Below are positions 1-9,323 of a stretch of 64,000 nucleotides of DNA, in pieces (the stretch's first letter is position 1; every line of letters begins with the position of its first letter). Below the pieces are notes generated by a model, which saw nothing but the letters and a program-made list of their open reading frames with translations, did not search any database and was not told where the DNA came from. The position numbers were made by a program, and so were the translations under genes. Origin of the DNA: Microcaldota archaeon. Lineage in GTDB: Archaea; Micrarchaeota; Micrarchaeia; Micrarchaeales; CABMGC01. The stretch spans positions 1-64,000 of the forward strand of contig JAJZZD010000001.1 of NCBI GenBank assembly GCA_021797745.1, written 5' to 3'.

Positions 1-2
1 AT

Positions 3-941
3 GTTCCGATAATTGCAATACCCGGCACGCACGAGAGAGTTGCGCAGGGTGTCGACAATGCAGTAAGCCTTCTTAACCTTGCAGGCCTTGTTGCGGATGT
101 GTCGTCAGCCACCGTGATAGTGGAAAAGAACGGAGAGAAAGTTGCTGTTACTGGCATAGGAGGCCTTGCAGAAGAGCGTTTTAAGGAGTATGTAAAGAAC
201 ACAAAGTTCGAACCCGTACCGGGCGCGTTCAACATCCTGATGATGCACCAGTCGCTGTTCGAGCTTCTGCCTTACAGTCAGGACTTTTTGCATTTTGATG
301 AGTTGCCGAAAGGATTCGACCTTTACATCGATGGCCACATACACAGCAGGGTAGAAAAGAAAGTGCACGGCAAACCGTTCCTGATACCGGGAAGCACTGT
401 GCTGACGCAGCTGAAGGAAACTGAGCAGGAGCCCAAAGGTTATTTCATATTCGACACCGACACAAAAATCTACACATATCACAACATAAAGTCCAGGAAG
501 TTTTACTACCTGAAAATAAACGCAAGCGGAAAGGATCCTGAGCTGTTGAGAAGAGAAATCAAAGAACTTATAGACGGAAAGCTGCAAGCTTCGGAAGATA
601 GACCGATTATCCGTGTAGAGCTGGCTGGCACTCTGAAAGAGGGTTTCAGAAGCATAGATGCTAATCTCGACAGCGTGGAGAAGAGCTACAAGGACAACGC
701 GCTCGTTGAGATAACGAGCGCGGGCATAGACGAGTCGGTACGAGAGAGCGCAAGCTCGTTGAAGCAGAACTACCTGGACAACGCTTCTGCAAAGGACAGG
801 GGATTGGCGATCCTTCTTGAGAAACTTCAGAAGAACAAGTATGCTTTGGACGTGAATCCTTCGCTGCTTTTCGAAATCCTGAGCAGCGGAGAGAGCAAGG
901 AGAAGGTGTTGAAGAAAGCACTCGACGAAATCTACAAATAA
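3..941 (+). CDS. mre11: Mre11-like DNA repair exonuclease (metallophosphoesterase), 5'-truncated by the window edge
   Basis: Frame is open upstream of the listed ATG (…VPIIAIPGTHERVAQGVDNAV…), with a GxHE-type motif and later GHIH (YIDGHIHSR), typical of Mre11/SbcD phosphoesterases. Confidence 0.85.
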   Translation, partial: VPIIAIPGTHERVAQGVDNAVSLLNLAGLVADVSSATVIVEKNGEKVAVTGIGGLAEERFKEYVKNTKFEPVPGAFNILMMHQSLFELLPYSQDFLHFDELPKGFDLYIDGHIHSRVEKKVHGKPFLIPGSTVLTQLKETEQEPKGYFIFDTDTKIYTYHNIKSRKFYYLKINASGKDPELLRREIKELIDGKLQASEDRPIIRVELAGTLKEGFRSIDANLDSVEKSYKDNALVEITSAGIDESVRESASSLKQNYLDNASAKDRGLAILLEKLQKNKYALDVNPSLLFEILSSGESKEKVLKKALDEIYK

Positions 942-946
942 ATTCG

Positions 947-1432
947 ATGGACCCGCGCCGCGGCTTGATTTTTATGGACGGAGCAGAACTCAACCGCATA
1001 ATAATTGCCGTTGAAAAAGCGTACCGCCAGGAAAATAGCTGCGGAAATAAGCGAATATCGTTCATATATCCAGACCGAATACGTAAATTAATGAAAAAAT
1101 ATGCAATAGGCATGCAGTGCGAGGTTTGCCTCAATAAGAAATATCACGGAAGGTATTGCTGTGCAGAGCACGGCCATTACTACCGCAGCATAACTGACAG
1201 CTTTTTCGGCAAGATATACCCGTATGAACTGTATGGAGCGCGGATAAGCGCTCATACCTTTCCTTTATTCAAAGTCGCATGTGCATTCTGCGGCAGGAAG
1301 AAAAACTGGACACGAATGTCAATAGACCACATAGTGCCTATTTCAAAAGGCGGCCTAGAATTCGACAAGAGCAACCTCCAGTTCGCCTGCCTGAAGTGCA
1401 ATATCAAAAAAGGAAATCGATTGCAGCAATAA
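947..1432 (+). CDS. HNH endonuclease domain protein
   Basis: C-terminal CxxC…IDHIVPISKGG…NLQFACLKCNIKKG, a classic HNH motif; starts 5 bp after the mre11 stop. Confidence 0.85.
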   Translation: MDPRRGLIFMDGAELNRIIIAVEKAYRQENSCGNKRISFIYPDRIRKLMKKYAIGMQCEVCLNKKYHGRYCCAEHGHYYRSITDSFFGKIYPYELYGARISAHTFPLFKVACAFCGRKKNWTRMSIDHIVPISKGGLEFDKSNLQFACLKCNIKKGNRLQQ

Positions 1433-1447
1433 CGCACGGCGCATTAA

Positions 1448-2170
1448 TTATGCCGAGTTCCACAATACATTGAAATATTTTCTGAAATTGGCGGTTATTT
1501 CGGGCCTGTCTATAATTATATGTATGGGATATTTTCCCCACAGCACAAGCATTGTTTTGTTGCCATATATATTTATCGACATGTTAATATCGAACAGTTT
1601 GGACAGGTTCTTCACTTTCGTAAGCTTCTGTTTCTTGTAGTACGACGCCCATTCAGCATCGCCGGCCACGAGTACCCTTTTCCTTATCCCTTTTCTTATT
1701 CTTTTTTCGTCCCATCTCTTTACAAAACCTCCCATGCCGCTTCCGGTATTTGACGCGCCAAGCACAAGCTGTTCATCATTTTTCTTCAGAGTGTTAAGCA
1801 TATCGTTGAATGCGGTCCTTACTGCCTTGTCTCCTTCGAACACAAATACGGATTTCATGTCCTTTGACGAATTGGTTATTTGCTCGAGACGAGGCAGCAG
1901 TTCCAATATGCTCTCTTCTTTTTCTTTCATCACGTCTATGAGATGCGAAGGCGGCATGGCGAAAAAATGTTTGGTTTTTCCCTCAACGTTATAGCCAACC
2001 ACGCCCTTTTCCGTAAGACGATATATCGAATTGTACACAACCGAACTGTGAAGCCCAGACACCTTTATAACCGGACCTATTGTTGACTTGCCAAGCTTTA
2101 GCAGCGCGACGTATACCTTTTGCTCGGCATCAGTCATCCCTATGCTCGAAAGCGCAGCAAAATTATCCAT
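1448..2170 (-). CDS. TrmB-like transcriptional regulator
   Basis: N-terminal winged-helix (LSSIGMTDAEQKVYVALLKLGKSTIGPVIKVSGLHSSVVYNSIYRLTEKGVV) and TrmB-like C-terminal region. Confidence 0.8.
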   Translation of the reverse strand: MDNFAALSSIGMTDAEQKVYVALLKLGKSTIGPVIKVSGLHSSVVYNSIYRLTEKGVVGYNVEGKTKHFFAMPPSHLIDVMKEKEESILELLPRLEQITNSSKDMKSVFVFEGDKAVRTAFNDMLNTLKKNDEQLVLGASNTGSGMGGFVKRWDEKRIRKGIRKRVLVAGDAEWASYYKKQKLTKVKNLSKLFDINMSINIYGNKTMLVLWGKYPIHIIIDRPEITANFRKYFNVLWNSA

Positions 2171-2234
2171 TTAATCACTCTCTTTTTTAGGAGAGAATAT
2201 GATTATATTGAAGTTAAAGCATATATTATAATCG

Positions 2235-2951
2235 ATGAGTGAGTTGAGCGATATGAAGACTAAGAAACTGGAAACTCAGGGAAAAAAGGTTGAAATAGTG
2301 GTACGCAGCGATGGCAGCTGGACTCCTTTGTGGGAATTCACTACTTCCGTTGCAAGGAGAGCAGAAGCAATAGCCATAATCGAAGACAGCATCAATAACA
2401 GCACACCCTTTACCTTTGAGGTGTATGAGTCGCGTTCCGGCAAAAAACTTAAAATTTACGAAGAGACCAGAAAACCAGACTATTTCACGAACCCTTTTCC
2501 TTCGGACCGCGAAAAAGCCGAGAAGCTGAATGCCGACCTTGTGCTTGAAAAAATGCAAACGCTGGCCAAGGCTGAACTAAGAAGCAAAGCCAAGCACCTT
2601 GAAACGGTTAAAAGATATCCTGAAAATTATGAGTATAACCGAGACGGGTATGTAATAGAGTATAAACCAAATGAAAAGGGCGTTCACTATGACGGATACA
2701 TCCTGACTGTATGCTACAATGGACAAGATGGAGATGAACCGTCAGTCCATGATAATGTTGATACGGCGCGGCTGTCACAAGCTGCTTCGTCGTTGAAAGA
2801 CCATGATCACACTTTTCGTATCAGGCAGATAGAAAATGCAACATTCGAGCGTGTTGCCACATTAGATGCATTCGGAGATCTTGTAAATACTCAATTCAGA
2901 GTAATGAACGGATTCAAAAAAGGATCAATAAAAAGCTTCATAAGGCCGTAA
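2235..2951 (+). CDS. hypothetical protein
   Basis: 238-aa ORF, divergent from the TrmB gene; no family recognised. Confidence 0.6.
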   Translation: MSELSDMKTKKLETQGKKVEIVVRSDGSWTPLWEFTTSVARRAEAIAIIEDSINNSTPFTFEVYESRSGKKLKIYEETRKPDYFTNPFPSDREKAEKLNADLVLEKMQTLAKAELRSKAKHLETVKRYPENYEYNRDGYVIEYKPNEKGVHYDGYILTVCYNGQDGDEPSVHDNVDTARLSQAASSLKDHDHTFRIRQIENATFERVATLDAFGDLVNTQFRVMNGFKKGSIKSFIRP

Positions 2952-2966
2952 TGTTCGTGCCTGCTT

Positions 2967-4409
2967 TTATTTTTCGAACCTGCTCCTGTACTCGGCGTAT
3001 CTGAGCAGCGCCTCGAAAGATTTTACTGCTGCTTCGGGCGAGTCGTAGACTGGCAGGCCGGCGCTCTCCATCATTTTCTTGTGCATTTCAGTGTATTCTG
3101 CACCTATGCTTATCACAACCATCGGTTTTTCCAGGCTGTCTTTCAGCTTTATCAGTTCGGCTGCAACCTTAGAATCTGCGCCAGGCGTCTGGAAAAGCAC
3201 TATCGCAAGTATCATGTCCGTTTCAGCGTCCTTTCCGATTGCAGTCAGGGCGCTCTCGTATCTTTTATCATCGGCGTCGCCGGCCAGGTCCAGCGGATTT
3301 GCTATATTGACGATGCCTGGCATTGCGCTTTTCAGTGCGCGCCTTGTTTCCACCGAGAAGGCGCTCATCTTCAGATATCTCGAAGAACCGATATCATCTG
3401 CTGTTATGACCCCCAGCCCGCCGCCGTTCGTCACTACTGCAATCCTGTTGCCCTTTGGTTCTATCTCCGCGTCGAATATCTTCGCATAGTAAATCATATC
3501 GCTTATATCTTCTGCAATAGTAAAGCCGAACTGCCTGAATATCGCCTCATAAACCTCGTAATTGCCTGCAAGTGCAGCTGTGTGCGAATGAGCGGCCGAG
3601 CTGCCTGCGCTTGTCCTTCCTGCTTTAAGCACAACAACTGGCTTTACTTTTGTTATTTTTCTAGCTATTTCCACAAATTCCTTGCCACGTTTTATTCCTT
3701 CAATGTACAAAACTATTACTTTCGTTTCATCATCGTGCATCAGATAGTTAAGTATGTCCACTTCGTCGATATAAGCCGCATTGCCGTACGATATGAACTT
3801 CGACAGCCCGAATCCCTCCCCAGATACGACGTCAAGGACTGTGCTGCCTATCGCCCCGCTCTGCGACACGAAGCTTACGCCGCCTATCTGCGGCTTGCTT
3901 ATCTTGTATGAAGGCAAGAACAGCGTGTCCACGCGCGAGCGTGTGTCCATCACGCCAAGGCAGTTAGGTCCCAGCATTGCAATGTTGTGTTTTTTAGCTA
4001 TCTCAATTATCTTTTCCTGCAGCACTATCTCCCCAACCTCCGCGAATCCGCCGCTCACAACGATTGCGCTCTTCACCTTCTTCTTCCCGCACTCTTCCAG
4101 CACTTCCGGCACGCCAAGTGCAGGTATTGCTATTACTGCCAGGTCTATCTGCTGCTTTATGTCGAGAATGCTCCTGTACGCGCGTATCCCCAGCACTTCA
4201 TCCGCATTCTTATTTACAGGGTACAGCTCTCCGGAGTAGCCTGCGCTTAGGTAGTTCTGCAGTATCACGTTGCCCACTTTTCCGGGCACTCTTGAAGCGC
4301 CTATTATTGCCACACTCTTCGGCTTTAGCATAGGCTCAAGGTTCTTTGGTATTTCAGCGCGTGTTTTTTTCTTAGCCTTCAACGACTCACTTGTGCCTAG
4401 TTCAATCAT
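2967..4409 (-). CDS. acetyl-CoA synthetase (ADP-forming) alpha subunit / CoA-binding protein
   Basis: CoA-binding Rossmann region (PKSVAIIGASRVPGKVGNVILQNYL…GELYPVNKNADEVLG) and succinyl-CoA-ligase-like flavodoxin domain; conserved H in AAHSHTAALAG. Confidence 0.9.
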   Translation of the reverse strand: MIELGTSESLKAKKKTRAEIPKNLEPMLKPKSVAIIGASRVPGKVGNVILQNYLSAGYSGELYPVNKNADEVLGIRAYRSILDIKQQIDLAVIAIPALGVPEVLEECGKKKVKSAIVVSGGFAEVGEIVLQEKIIEIAKKHNIAMLGPNCLGVMDTRSRVDTLFLPSYKISKPQIGGVSFVSQSGAIGSTVLDVVSGEGFGLSKFISYGNAAYIDEVDILNYLMHDDETKVIVLYIEGIKRGKEFVEIARKITKVKPVVVLKAGRTSAGSSAAHSHTAALAGNYEVYEAIFRQFGFTIAEDISDMIYYAKIFDAEIEPKGNRIAVVTNGGGLGVITADDIGSSRYLKMSAFSVETRRALKSAMPGIVNIANPLDLAGDADDKRYESALTAIGKDAETDMILAIVLFQTPGADSKVAAELIKLKDSLEKPMVVISIGAEYTEMHKKMMESAGLPVYDSPEAAVKSFEALLRYAEYRSRFEK

Positions 4410-4453
4410 TTCGATCCTTTCAATCCTTTCAATCTTTTCAATTATTTCAATAT
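4400..4453. repeat. 9-bp tandem repeat (~6 units, consensus TTTCAATCC)
   Basis: GTTCAATCA TTTCGATCC TTTCAATCC TTTCAATCT TTTCAATTA TTTCAATAT. Confidence 0.85.
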
Positions 4454-5056
4454 TCTTATGTCAACTATCTCATAGTCGTTCTCCCTGACTATCACTGGGT
4501 TAAAATCGAATTCCTGTATGCTTGAGCTTACGAACATTTTGTTTATTCTGAGGAGCAGGTCCACAAGCATATCTGTCGCAGCCCCGTTGTGCGTGACTAT
4601 GCTGTTTGTTTTTAGTTGTGCAAGCATCTCCTGAGCGTCATACTTTTCAATCGGGCACATTCTGAGCGCCGTGTCCTTTAACGTCTCGACGTATATCCCG
4701 CCCAGGCCAACGAGCAGCATCTTTCCGAACTGCTTGTCAGTGTTGCCGCCTATTATTACCTCTACTCCGTTTTTCGACATTTTCTGAGCTAGCAGTTTGT
4801 AAGGAGCAAATTTAACGGCCCTTTCCGCGAGCTTCCGGTAAGCAACCTGTATCTCATCTGCACCCTTGACATCAAGAACCACGAGCCCCGCTTTAGACTT
4901 GTGTATTGCCCTTCCGGAGATTGCCTTAATTGCGATCGAATCCCTGCCCGCGAATCCAACTGCCTCTTGGTATGAATGCACGTACTTGCTTTCAACGCTC
5001 TTTATCCCGTATTTATCGAGCAGCTTCTTGCCCTGCATATAGTCAAGCATATCCAA
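4442..5056 (-). CDS. acetyl-CoA synthetase (ADP-forming) beta subunit (ATP-grasp)
   Basis: KLLDKYGIKSVESKYV…AIKAISGRAIHKSKAGLVVLDVKGADEI, ATP-grasp_5-like; directly upstream of the alpha subunit. Confidence 0.88.
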   Translation of the reverse strand: MDMLDYMQGKKLLDKYGIKSVESKYVHSYQEAVGFAGRDSIAIKAISGRAIHKSKAGLVVLDVKGADEIQVAYRKLAERAVKFAPYKLLAQKMSKNGVEVIIGGNTDKQFGKMLLVGLGGIYVETLKDTALRMCPIEKYDAQEMLAQLKTNSIVTHNGAATDMLVDLLLRINKMFVSSSIQEFDFNPVIVRENDYEIVDIRILK

Positions 5057-5095
5057 AACTTCACCTGCGTGTAGCGTCTGTGACTTGTGCCATCG

Positions 5096-5797
5096 CTATA
5101 TTACATTCAGCATGATCAATATCAATATCGCTACTATTATCACAACTAAACTTATTACTATTACTGCTCCGTTCCCTTTTTTAGCCAGGACCTGCCCGGA
5201 CGGCTCTCCTGCAAGCTCTTTTTCAGCATTCTCATCTTCGGCCGTCAACGCGCCTGATTCCGGCATAGCCTGCGCCGCCTGCTGTCCTGCCGGCTGCGCG
5301 GTCTGCTGCTCCGGCAGCATCTGTGTTTGCTGCGGCTTTGGCTCTTTTGACTTCAAAAATCCTGATTCTGTCAGAAGTATGTCGACGTTGCCGTTCCTGA
5401 GCTCGTAGCTTATGAAATTCTGCTTGTAAAGCTTGTAAAGCCTCAGTGCCAGGTCCTTTGAATTTATGTTAAGCGTGTTCTGCAGGTCTATTGGGATGCG
5501 CTTGCCTCCTGACAGTTGCCTGAGTATCTCGTCGTCAAGCGCATCTGTGGGCTCTGCGCTCTTTGCGTTTGCATCGTCCAGCAGTGCCTTGCATTTGTCA
5601 GTAAGTTCTATGTTCGTTGAGCCAGGTAGCTGCGCAGCAAAGTTTATCAGCCCTTTTATTTTCAGGGTGCCTGCGATGTTTGCAGCATCGAAAACCCCCG
5701 CGTTAATCGCGCTACCAAGTTTTTCCATTGTCATGTCAGGCGTTATCTTCAATACACATGCCAAATCCAGGAAATTTAACGTGTTGTCGCTTGCCAT
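5096..5797 (-). CDS. hypothetical protein with winged-helix-like N-terminal segments and C-terminal TM anchor
   Basis: Helical HTH-like segments, P/Q/A-rich linker, C-terminal hydrophobic stretch GAVIVISLVVIIVAILILIMLNVI. Confidence 0.65.
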   Translation of the reverse strand: MASDNTLNFLDLACVLKITPDMTMEKLGSAINAGVFDAANIAGTLKIKGLINFAAQLPGSTNIELTDKCKALLDDANAKSAEPTDALDDEILRQLSGGKRIPIDLQNTLNINSKDLALRLYKLYKQNFISYELRNGNVDILLTESGFLKSKEPKPQQTQMLPEQQTAQPAGQQAAQAMPESGALTAEDENAEKELAGEPSGQVLAKKGNGAVIVISLVVIIVAILILIMLNVI

Positions 5798-5885
5798 TCA
5801 ATCATTTGGTTATCAGCAATAGATAAACATATATCTTTGCCTGTGAAAACTTTTTAATTACTCATTTTCAGGAGTCAGTGAGCTT

Positions 5886-7148
5886 ATGTATGTGAATTTT
5901 CTTGGCGGTGCAGGAGAGGTTGGCAGGTCTGCCTTTTTGCTGAAGGGCACGTGCAACATGATGTTTGACTACGGAGTGAAGGTTGAGTTCGCAGAATCCA
6001 GTTCTGGCTATCCCGCGCGCACCTCCGAACCCGTGGACGCGCTCGTGCTAAGCCATGCGCACCTCGACCACGTCGGCGCGTCCCCCATGCTTTACAAAAA
6101 CACTCCAATACCCGCATTCGGTACGGCACCAACAATAGAACTGTCAAAGCTGTTGATAAATGACTCGATAAAGATAAGCAAGAGGAACCATGCCAAGCAG
6201 ATGTTTTCAGGGAGGAATCTCAAGAGTTTCGAAAGGTCGTACAACGCGATAAATTACGGTACAGAAATAGATTTCAACAAATACGTCTTATCATTACACG
6301 ATGCCGGGCATATCTGCGGCAGCGCAATAACTTTGTTGAGGAACTCTAACAATGACCGGAGAATCGCATACACCGGCGATTTCAAGCTGTCGCCGCAGCT
6401 CCTGCACAGCGGCGCCGAGGTCGTTAAGAGTGATGTGCTGATAATAGAATCGACGTATGCCACAAGGGAGCATCCTGACCGCGAGGAAATGACGAAGAAG
6501 TTTGTGAACGACATAAGGGAAGTGATAGACGGCGGTGGCACTGCGCTTGTACCTGTATTCGCAGTCGGCAGATCCCAAGAAATAATATCTATGCTTTACA
6601 AAAATGGACTAATAGAATATGTGTATATAGATGGGATGGCGCAGGAGGCCAGCGAGATAGTGCTGAGATATCCTGACCTTATGCACAACAGCGGCCTTCT
6701 TGCCGATGCATTGAAGAACACAAAATGGATAGGTAGCGAGCGCAGCAGGGATTCTGCCCTGAGCGAGCCAAGCATAATAGTCACTACAAGCGGAATGCTG
6801 TCGGGAGGCCCTGTGCTCCACTACATAACCCGACTGAATGCGAAATCAAAGGTTTTCCTTACTGGCTATCAGGTAGAAGGAACCAATGGCAGCAAGATAC
6901 TCGGCGGAAAGCCAATATCTGTGGAGAATAAGAAATTTGTGCTTAATGTTCCAGTGACACAATACGACTTCTCAGCGCATGCGGGCCAGCAGGACCTCTA
7001 TGCATACATAAAGAAAAGCGGCCCCGAAAAAATCATATGCGTGCATGGCGACCATGACAATACGAAGGCGTTCGCAGAGAACCTCAAGCTTGAGGGTTAT
7101 GACGCTTACGCTCCCGATGTTGGAGCATCAATAAAAATAGACTTCTGA
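5886..7148 (+). CDS. beta-CASP metallo-beta-lactamase ribonuclease (CPSF/RNase J-like)
   Basis: SHAHLDHVGASP, DAGHICGSA, YTGDF, TTSGMLSGGP and SAHAGQQDL / CVHGDHDN motifs. Confidence 0.92.
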   Translation: MYVNFLGGAGEVGRSAFLLKGTCNMMFDYGVKVEFAESSSGYPARTSEPVDALVLSHAHLDHVGASPMLYKNTPIPAFGTAPTIELSKLLINDSIKISKRNHAKQMFSGRNLKSFERSYNAINYGTEIDFNKYVLSLHDAGHICGSAITLLRNSNNDRRIAYTGDFKLSPQLLHSGAEVVKSDVLIIESTYATREHPDREEMTKKFVNDIREVIDGGGTALVPVFAVGRSQEIISMLYKNGLIEYVYIDGMAQEASEIVLRYPDLMHNSGLLADALKNTKWIGSERSRDSALSEPSIIVTTSGMLSGGPVLHYITRLNAKSKVFLTGYQVEGTNGSKILGGKPISVENKKFVLNVPVTQYDFSAHAGQQDLYAYIKKSGPEKIICVHGDHDNTKAFAENLKLEGYDAYAPDVGASIKIDF

Positions 7149-7153
7149 GCTGT

Positions 7154-7441
7154 TTATAGCTTTTCTATTTTTCCGTATTTTCCTGAAGACAGCTGGGGCG
7201 AGCCCCTGAATTCTCCTACGTAGCCGTTCGACACTTTTACCTTGTCGCCTACGCTCAGCTTCTCTGCGTCCTCGTTCCATAGTGACAATGTTATGCTTCC
7301 ACTGTCGTCGCTCAGTACCGCATCAGCTACCTGAAGCCTCTTTCCGAACTTTGTTATAACTTCACGTGGCTCTTTCTTTTCAGTAATCGTTCCTTCCACA
7401 TCGACGTTACTTGCACCTGCTTTAAGGTCTCCTATTTTCAT
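7154..7441 (-). CDS. OB-fold single-stranded nucleic-acid-binding protein (RPA/SSB-like)
   Basis: 95-aa OB fold: VDVEGTITEKKEPREVITKFGKRLQVADAVLSDDSGSITLSLWNEDAEKLSVGDKVKVSNGYV. Confidence 0.8.
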   Translation of the reverse strand: MKIGDLKAGASNVDVEGTITEKKEPREVITKFGKRLQVADAVLSDDSGSITLSLWNEDAEKLSVGDKVKVSNGYVGEFRGSPQLSSGKYGKIEKL

Positions 7442-7512
7442 CCGTTCACCGTTTTAAATCAGAATTAGTTATAATACACAACCTATAATAATTTTTGCAC
7501 TCGGCACACGAC

Positions 7513-8394
7513 TCATTTTTTCAAGGCCGTCCTGGCAAACCGCAGCCTGTTCACTTGCGCAACGGTCAGCCCCTGCTCTTCTTTCCATGCGTGCACTATC
7601 CCCTGCAAATGCTCAAACAGCCGCGCCCTGGTTTCATCATCAAATAACTTTTTAATTGCTGCTTCTTCTGCGCGTGGCGTGCACATCGTTGCCTCCCATA
7701 TTTTATACACACCGTACCTTTGCGCGCCCATTGACTCTTCCAGCCTTTCCGGGTCTTCCTGTCTTATTGATGCTATCAACTTTTTTTCTGAGGGCGCGAG
7801 TTCGAATTCTTCCACCTCTTTTTTAATCTCTTTTTTCAGCTTTCCGACTATCGTATTTTCTATCACTAATTCATCCGCGATATGGCCTTGTATCCTGCGT
7901 TCTCTTTTTAGCAGTTCTATCCCCTCCACCGGCATGTCTGTGAATATGACAAAATAGTAATCTTTTCCGTAAATTTCATGGAATGCCCGATATTTTTCGA
8001 GGAAGGACTTTTTGTCGAAAAATTTCATGCTATGCACTTCCACAACGAGAGTCTTTCCATTGATTTTTATGTCAGTTATGAAATCCGGCGTGTACTCAAT
8101 ATCATTTCCTTCTGGGTCGGTGCCAACTACGAACCTCTGCACGTTTGACGAGTATCCCACGCCTTCCAGAGCAAAGATTTCAGCAATGTTGCGTTCGAAT
8201 TTGGATCTACACGGTATCGTCGCAGACTCTGACCTAATCTCGTTTAAGCCTCCGCACGGATGCCACCGCGGCACAATACGTGCGACATCAGCGACCACCA
8301 TGGGCTGGCGGCGCTTATAGCTCATCAGCTCTGAAGGTTTTGCAGGATTATTTGCCAGATTGCCAGGTAGCGTTTGCGTGATTTCGCCTGCCAA
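7513..8394 (-). CDS. PD-(D/E)XK-like nuclease domain protein
   Basis: RSKFERNIAE…YTPDFITDIKINGKTLVVEVHS resembles a PD-(D/E)XK core (the usual ExK is ExH here). Confidence 0.55.
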   Translation of the reverse strand: MAGEITQTLPGNLANNPAKPSELMSYKRRQPMVVADVARIVPRWHPCGGLNEIRSESATIPCRSKFERNIAEIFALEGVGYSSNVQRFVVGTDPEGNDIEYTPDFITDIKINGKTLVVEVHSMKFFDKKSFLEKYRAFHEIYGKDYYFVIFTDMPVEGIELLKRERRIQGHIADELVIENTIVGKLKKEIKKEVEEFELAPSEKKLIASIRQEDPERLEESMGAQRYGVYKIWEATMCTPRAEEAAIKKLFDDETRARLFEHLQGIVHAWKEEQGLTVAQVNRLRFARTALKK

Positions 8395-8445
8395 CTAATC
8401 GCCCCTATATTAATCAGTTATTTTCCCCTAATATTAACATTTCTA

Positions 8446-8751
8446 TTATTTTGCCAGACCCTTTATCGTGCCGCTTATCTTCAGCGTGTAAAAACCAGTC
8501 TTTACGCCGTTTATCTCTTTTGCGAAGGCAAGCGCCAGCACTATGTCGCGCTCGTAGCCACGCATGCAATTCATCACGAAGTTGTTTCTGTCTATTGTCT
8601 TTATGACCCTGGGATTCGCGCCGGCGAATCTGTCCTCGCCCATGAAGTCCAGAAGCGCATCTTTGAGCAGCCTCTCATTTTCCCTGTTTAAAAAATCTAT
8701 TTCCGCACTTGAATTTACGAGTATGTGCCTGTATTTTTTCTTCATTATCAT
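8446..8751 (-). CDS. RNase P protein component, Pop5/Rpp14 family
   Basis: KKKYRHILVNSS…FMGEDRFAGANPRVIKTIDRNNFVMNCMRGYERDIVLALAFAKEINGVKTGFYTLKISGTIKGL; next to Rpp30. Confidence 0.75.
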   Translation of the reverse strand: MIMKKKYRHILVNSSAEIDFLNRENERLLKDALLDFMGEDRFAGANPRVIKTIDRNNFVMNCMRGYERDIVLALAFAKEINGVKTGFYTLKISGTIKGLAK

Positions 8752-9323
8752 AAAAAGTCACCCAAAGCACCTGACATTGACCTTGCCGTTTCTTCATCGG
8801 CCCCCGCAAACTTGGCGATTTCTACAAGCTGCAATGACGAAAGCATGTACTCCTTTTGCCCTGCGAAACTTGAGATTGCAAGCTTCAGTTTTTTATGCAT
8901 GCAGTCCCTTACTACTCTCCTCATTTTTCCAAGATTTGCAATCCTTGTATGCTTGTTAGTGGAAGTAAGCGCAGACGCGCTGAGAATTATTAGCTTTCTT
9001 AGGCTCTTTACAGTCTCCATCACATCTGCGTCAAGATTGGAGTTGGCGAGGATTCCTATGACTGCGCTGTTCTTCAGCGCATGTATAAGCAAGCCCTTTT
9101 CTGAGCTATCCCTTATTATGAGTTTTTTGCCGGAGCGCGCCAGCGAATCGGCGTCTTTCGCGTCAACAAGCAGCGCATCTTTTCCCAGCTCAAATATCTT
9201 CCTATATCCTAAAAGCCCGGCGAGCCGCTCCGGGTCTTCCTCATGACCTGAGTAATCGATGATGTCGAAGTATTCCATTCGCTCGCCGTCAGGCACCGTT
9301 AACGCCGTCGTTGTTAGCTGCAT
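8748..9323 (-). CDS. RNase P protein component, Rpp30/p30 family (start may be the internal ATG, MEYFDIID)
   Basis: GYRKIFELGKDALLVDAKDADSLAR… plus 4-bp overlap with the Pop5-like gene. Confidence 0.7.
   Translation of the reverse strand: MQLTTTALTVPDGERMEYFDIIDYSGHEEDPERLAGLLGYRKIFELGKDALLVDAKDADSLARSGKKLIIRDSSEKGLLIHALKNSAVIGILANSNLDADVMETVKSLRKLIILSASALTSTNKHTRIANLGKMRRVVRDCMHKKLKLAISSFAGQKEYMLSSLQLVEIAKFAGADEETARSMSGALGDFL

Noticed and set aside
3081-3911. 276-aa plus-strand ORF and neighbours at 3781..4239
   Set aside because: Antisense to acetyl-CoA synthetase alpha; low-complexity Ser/Cys/Tyr-rich translation.
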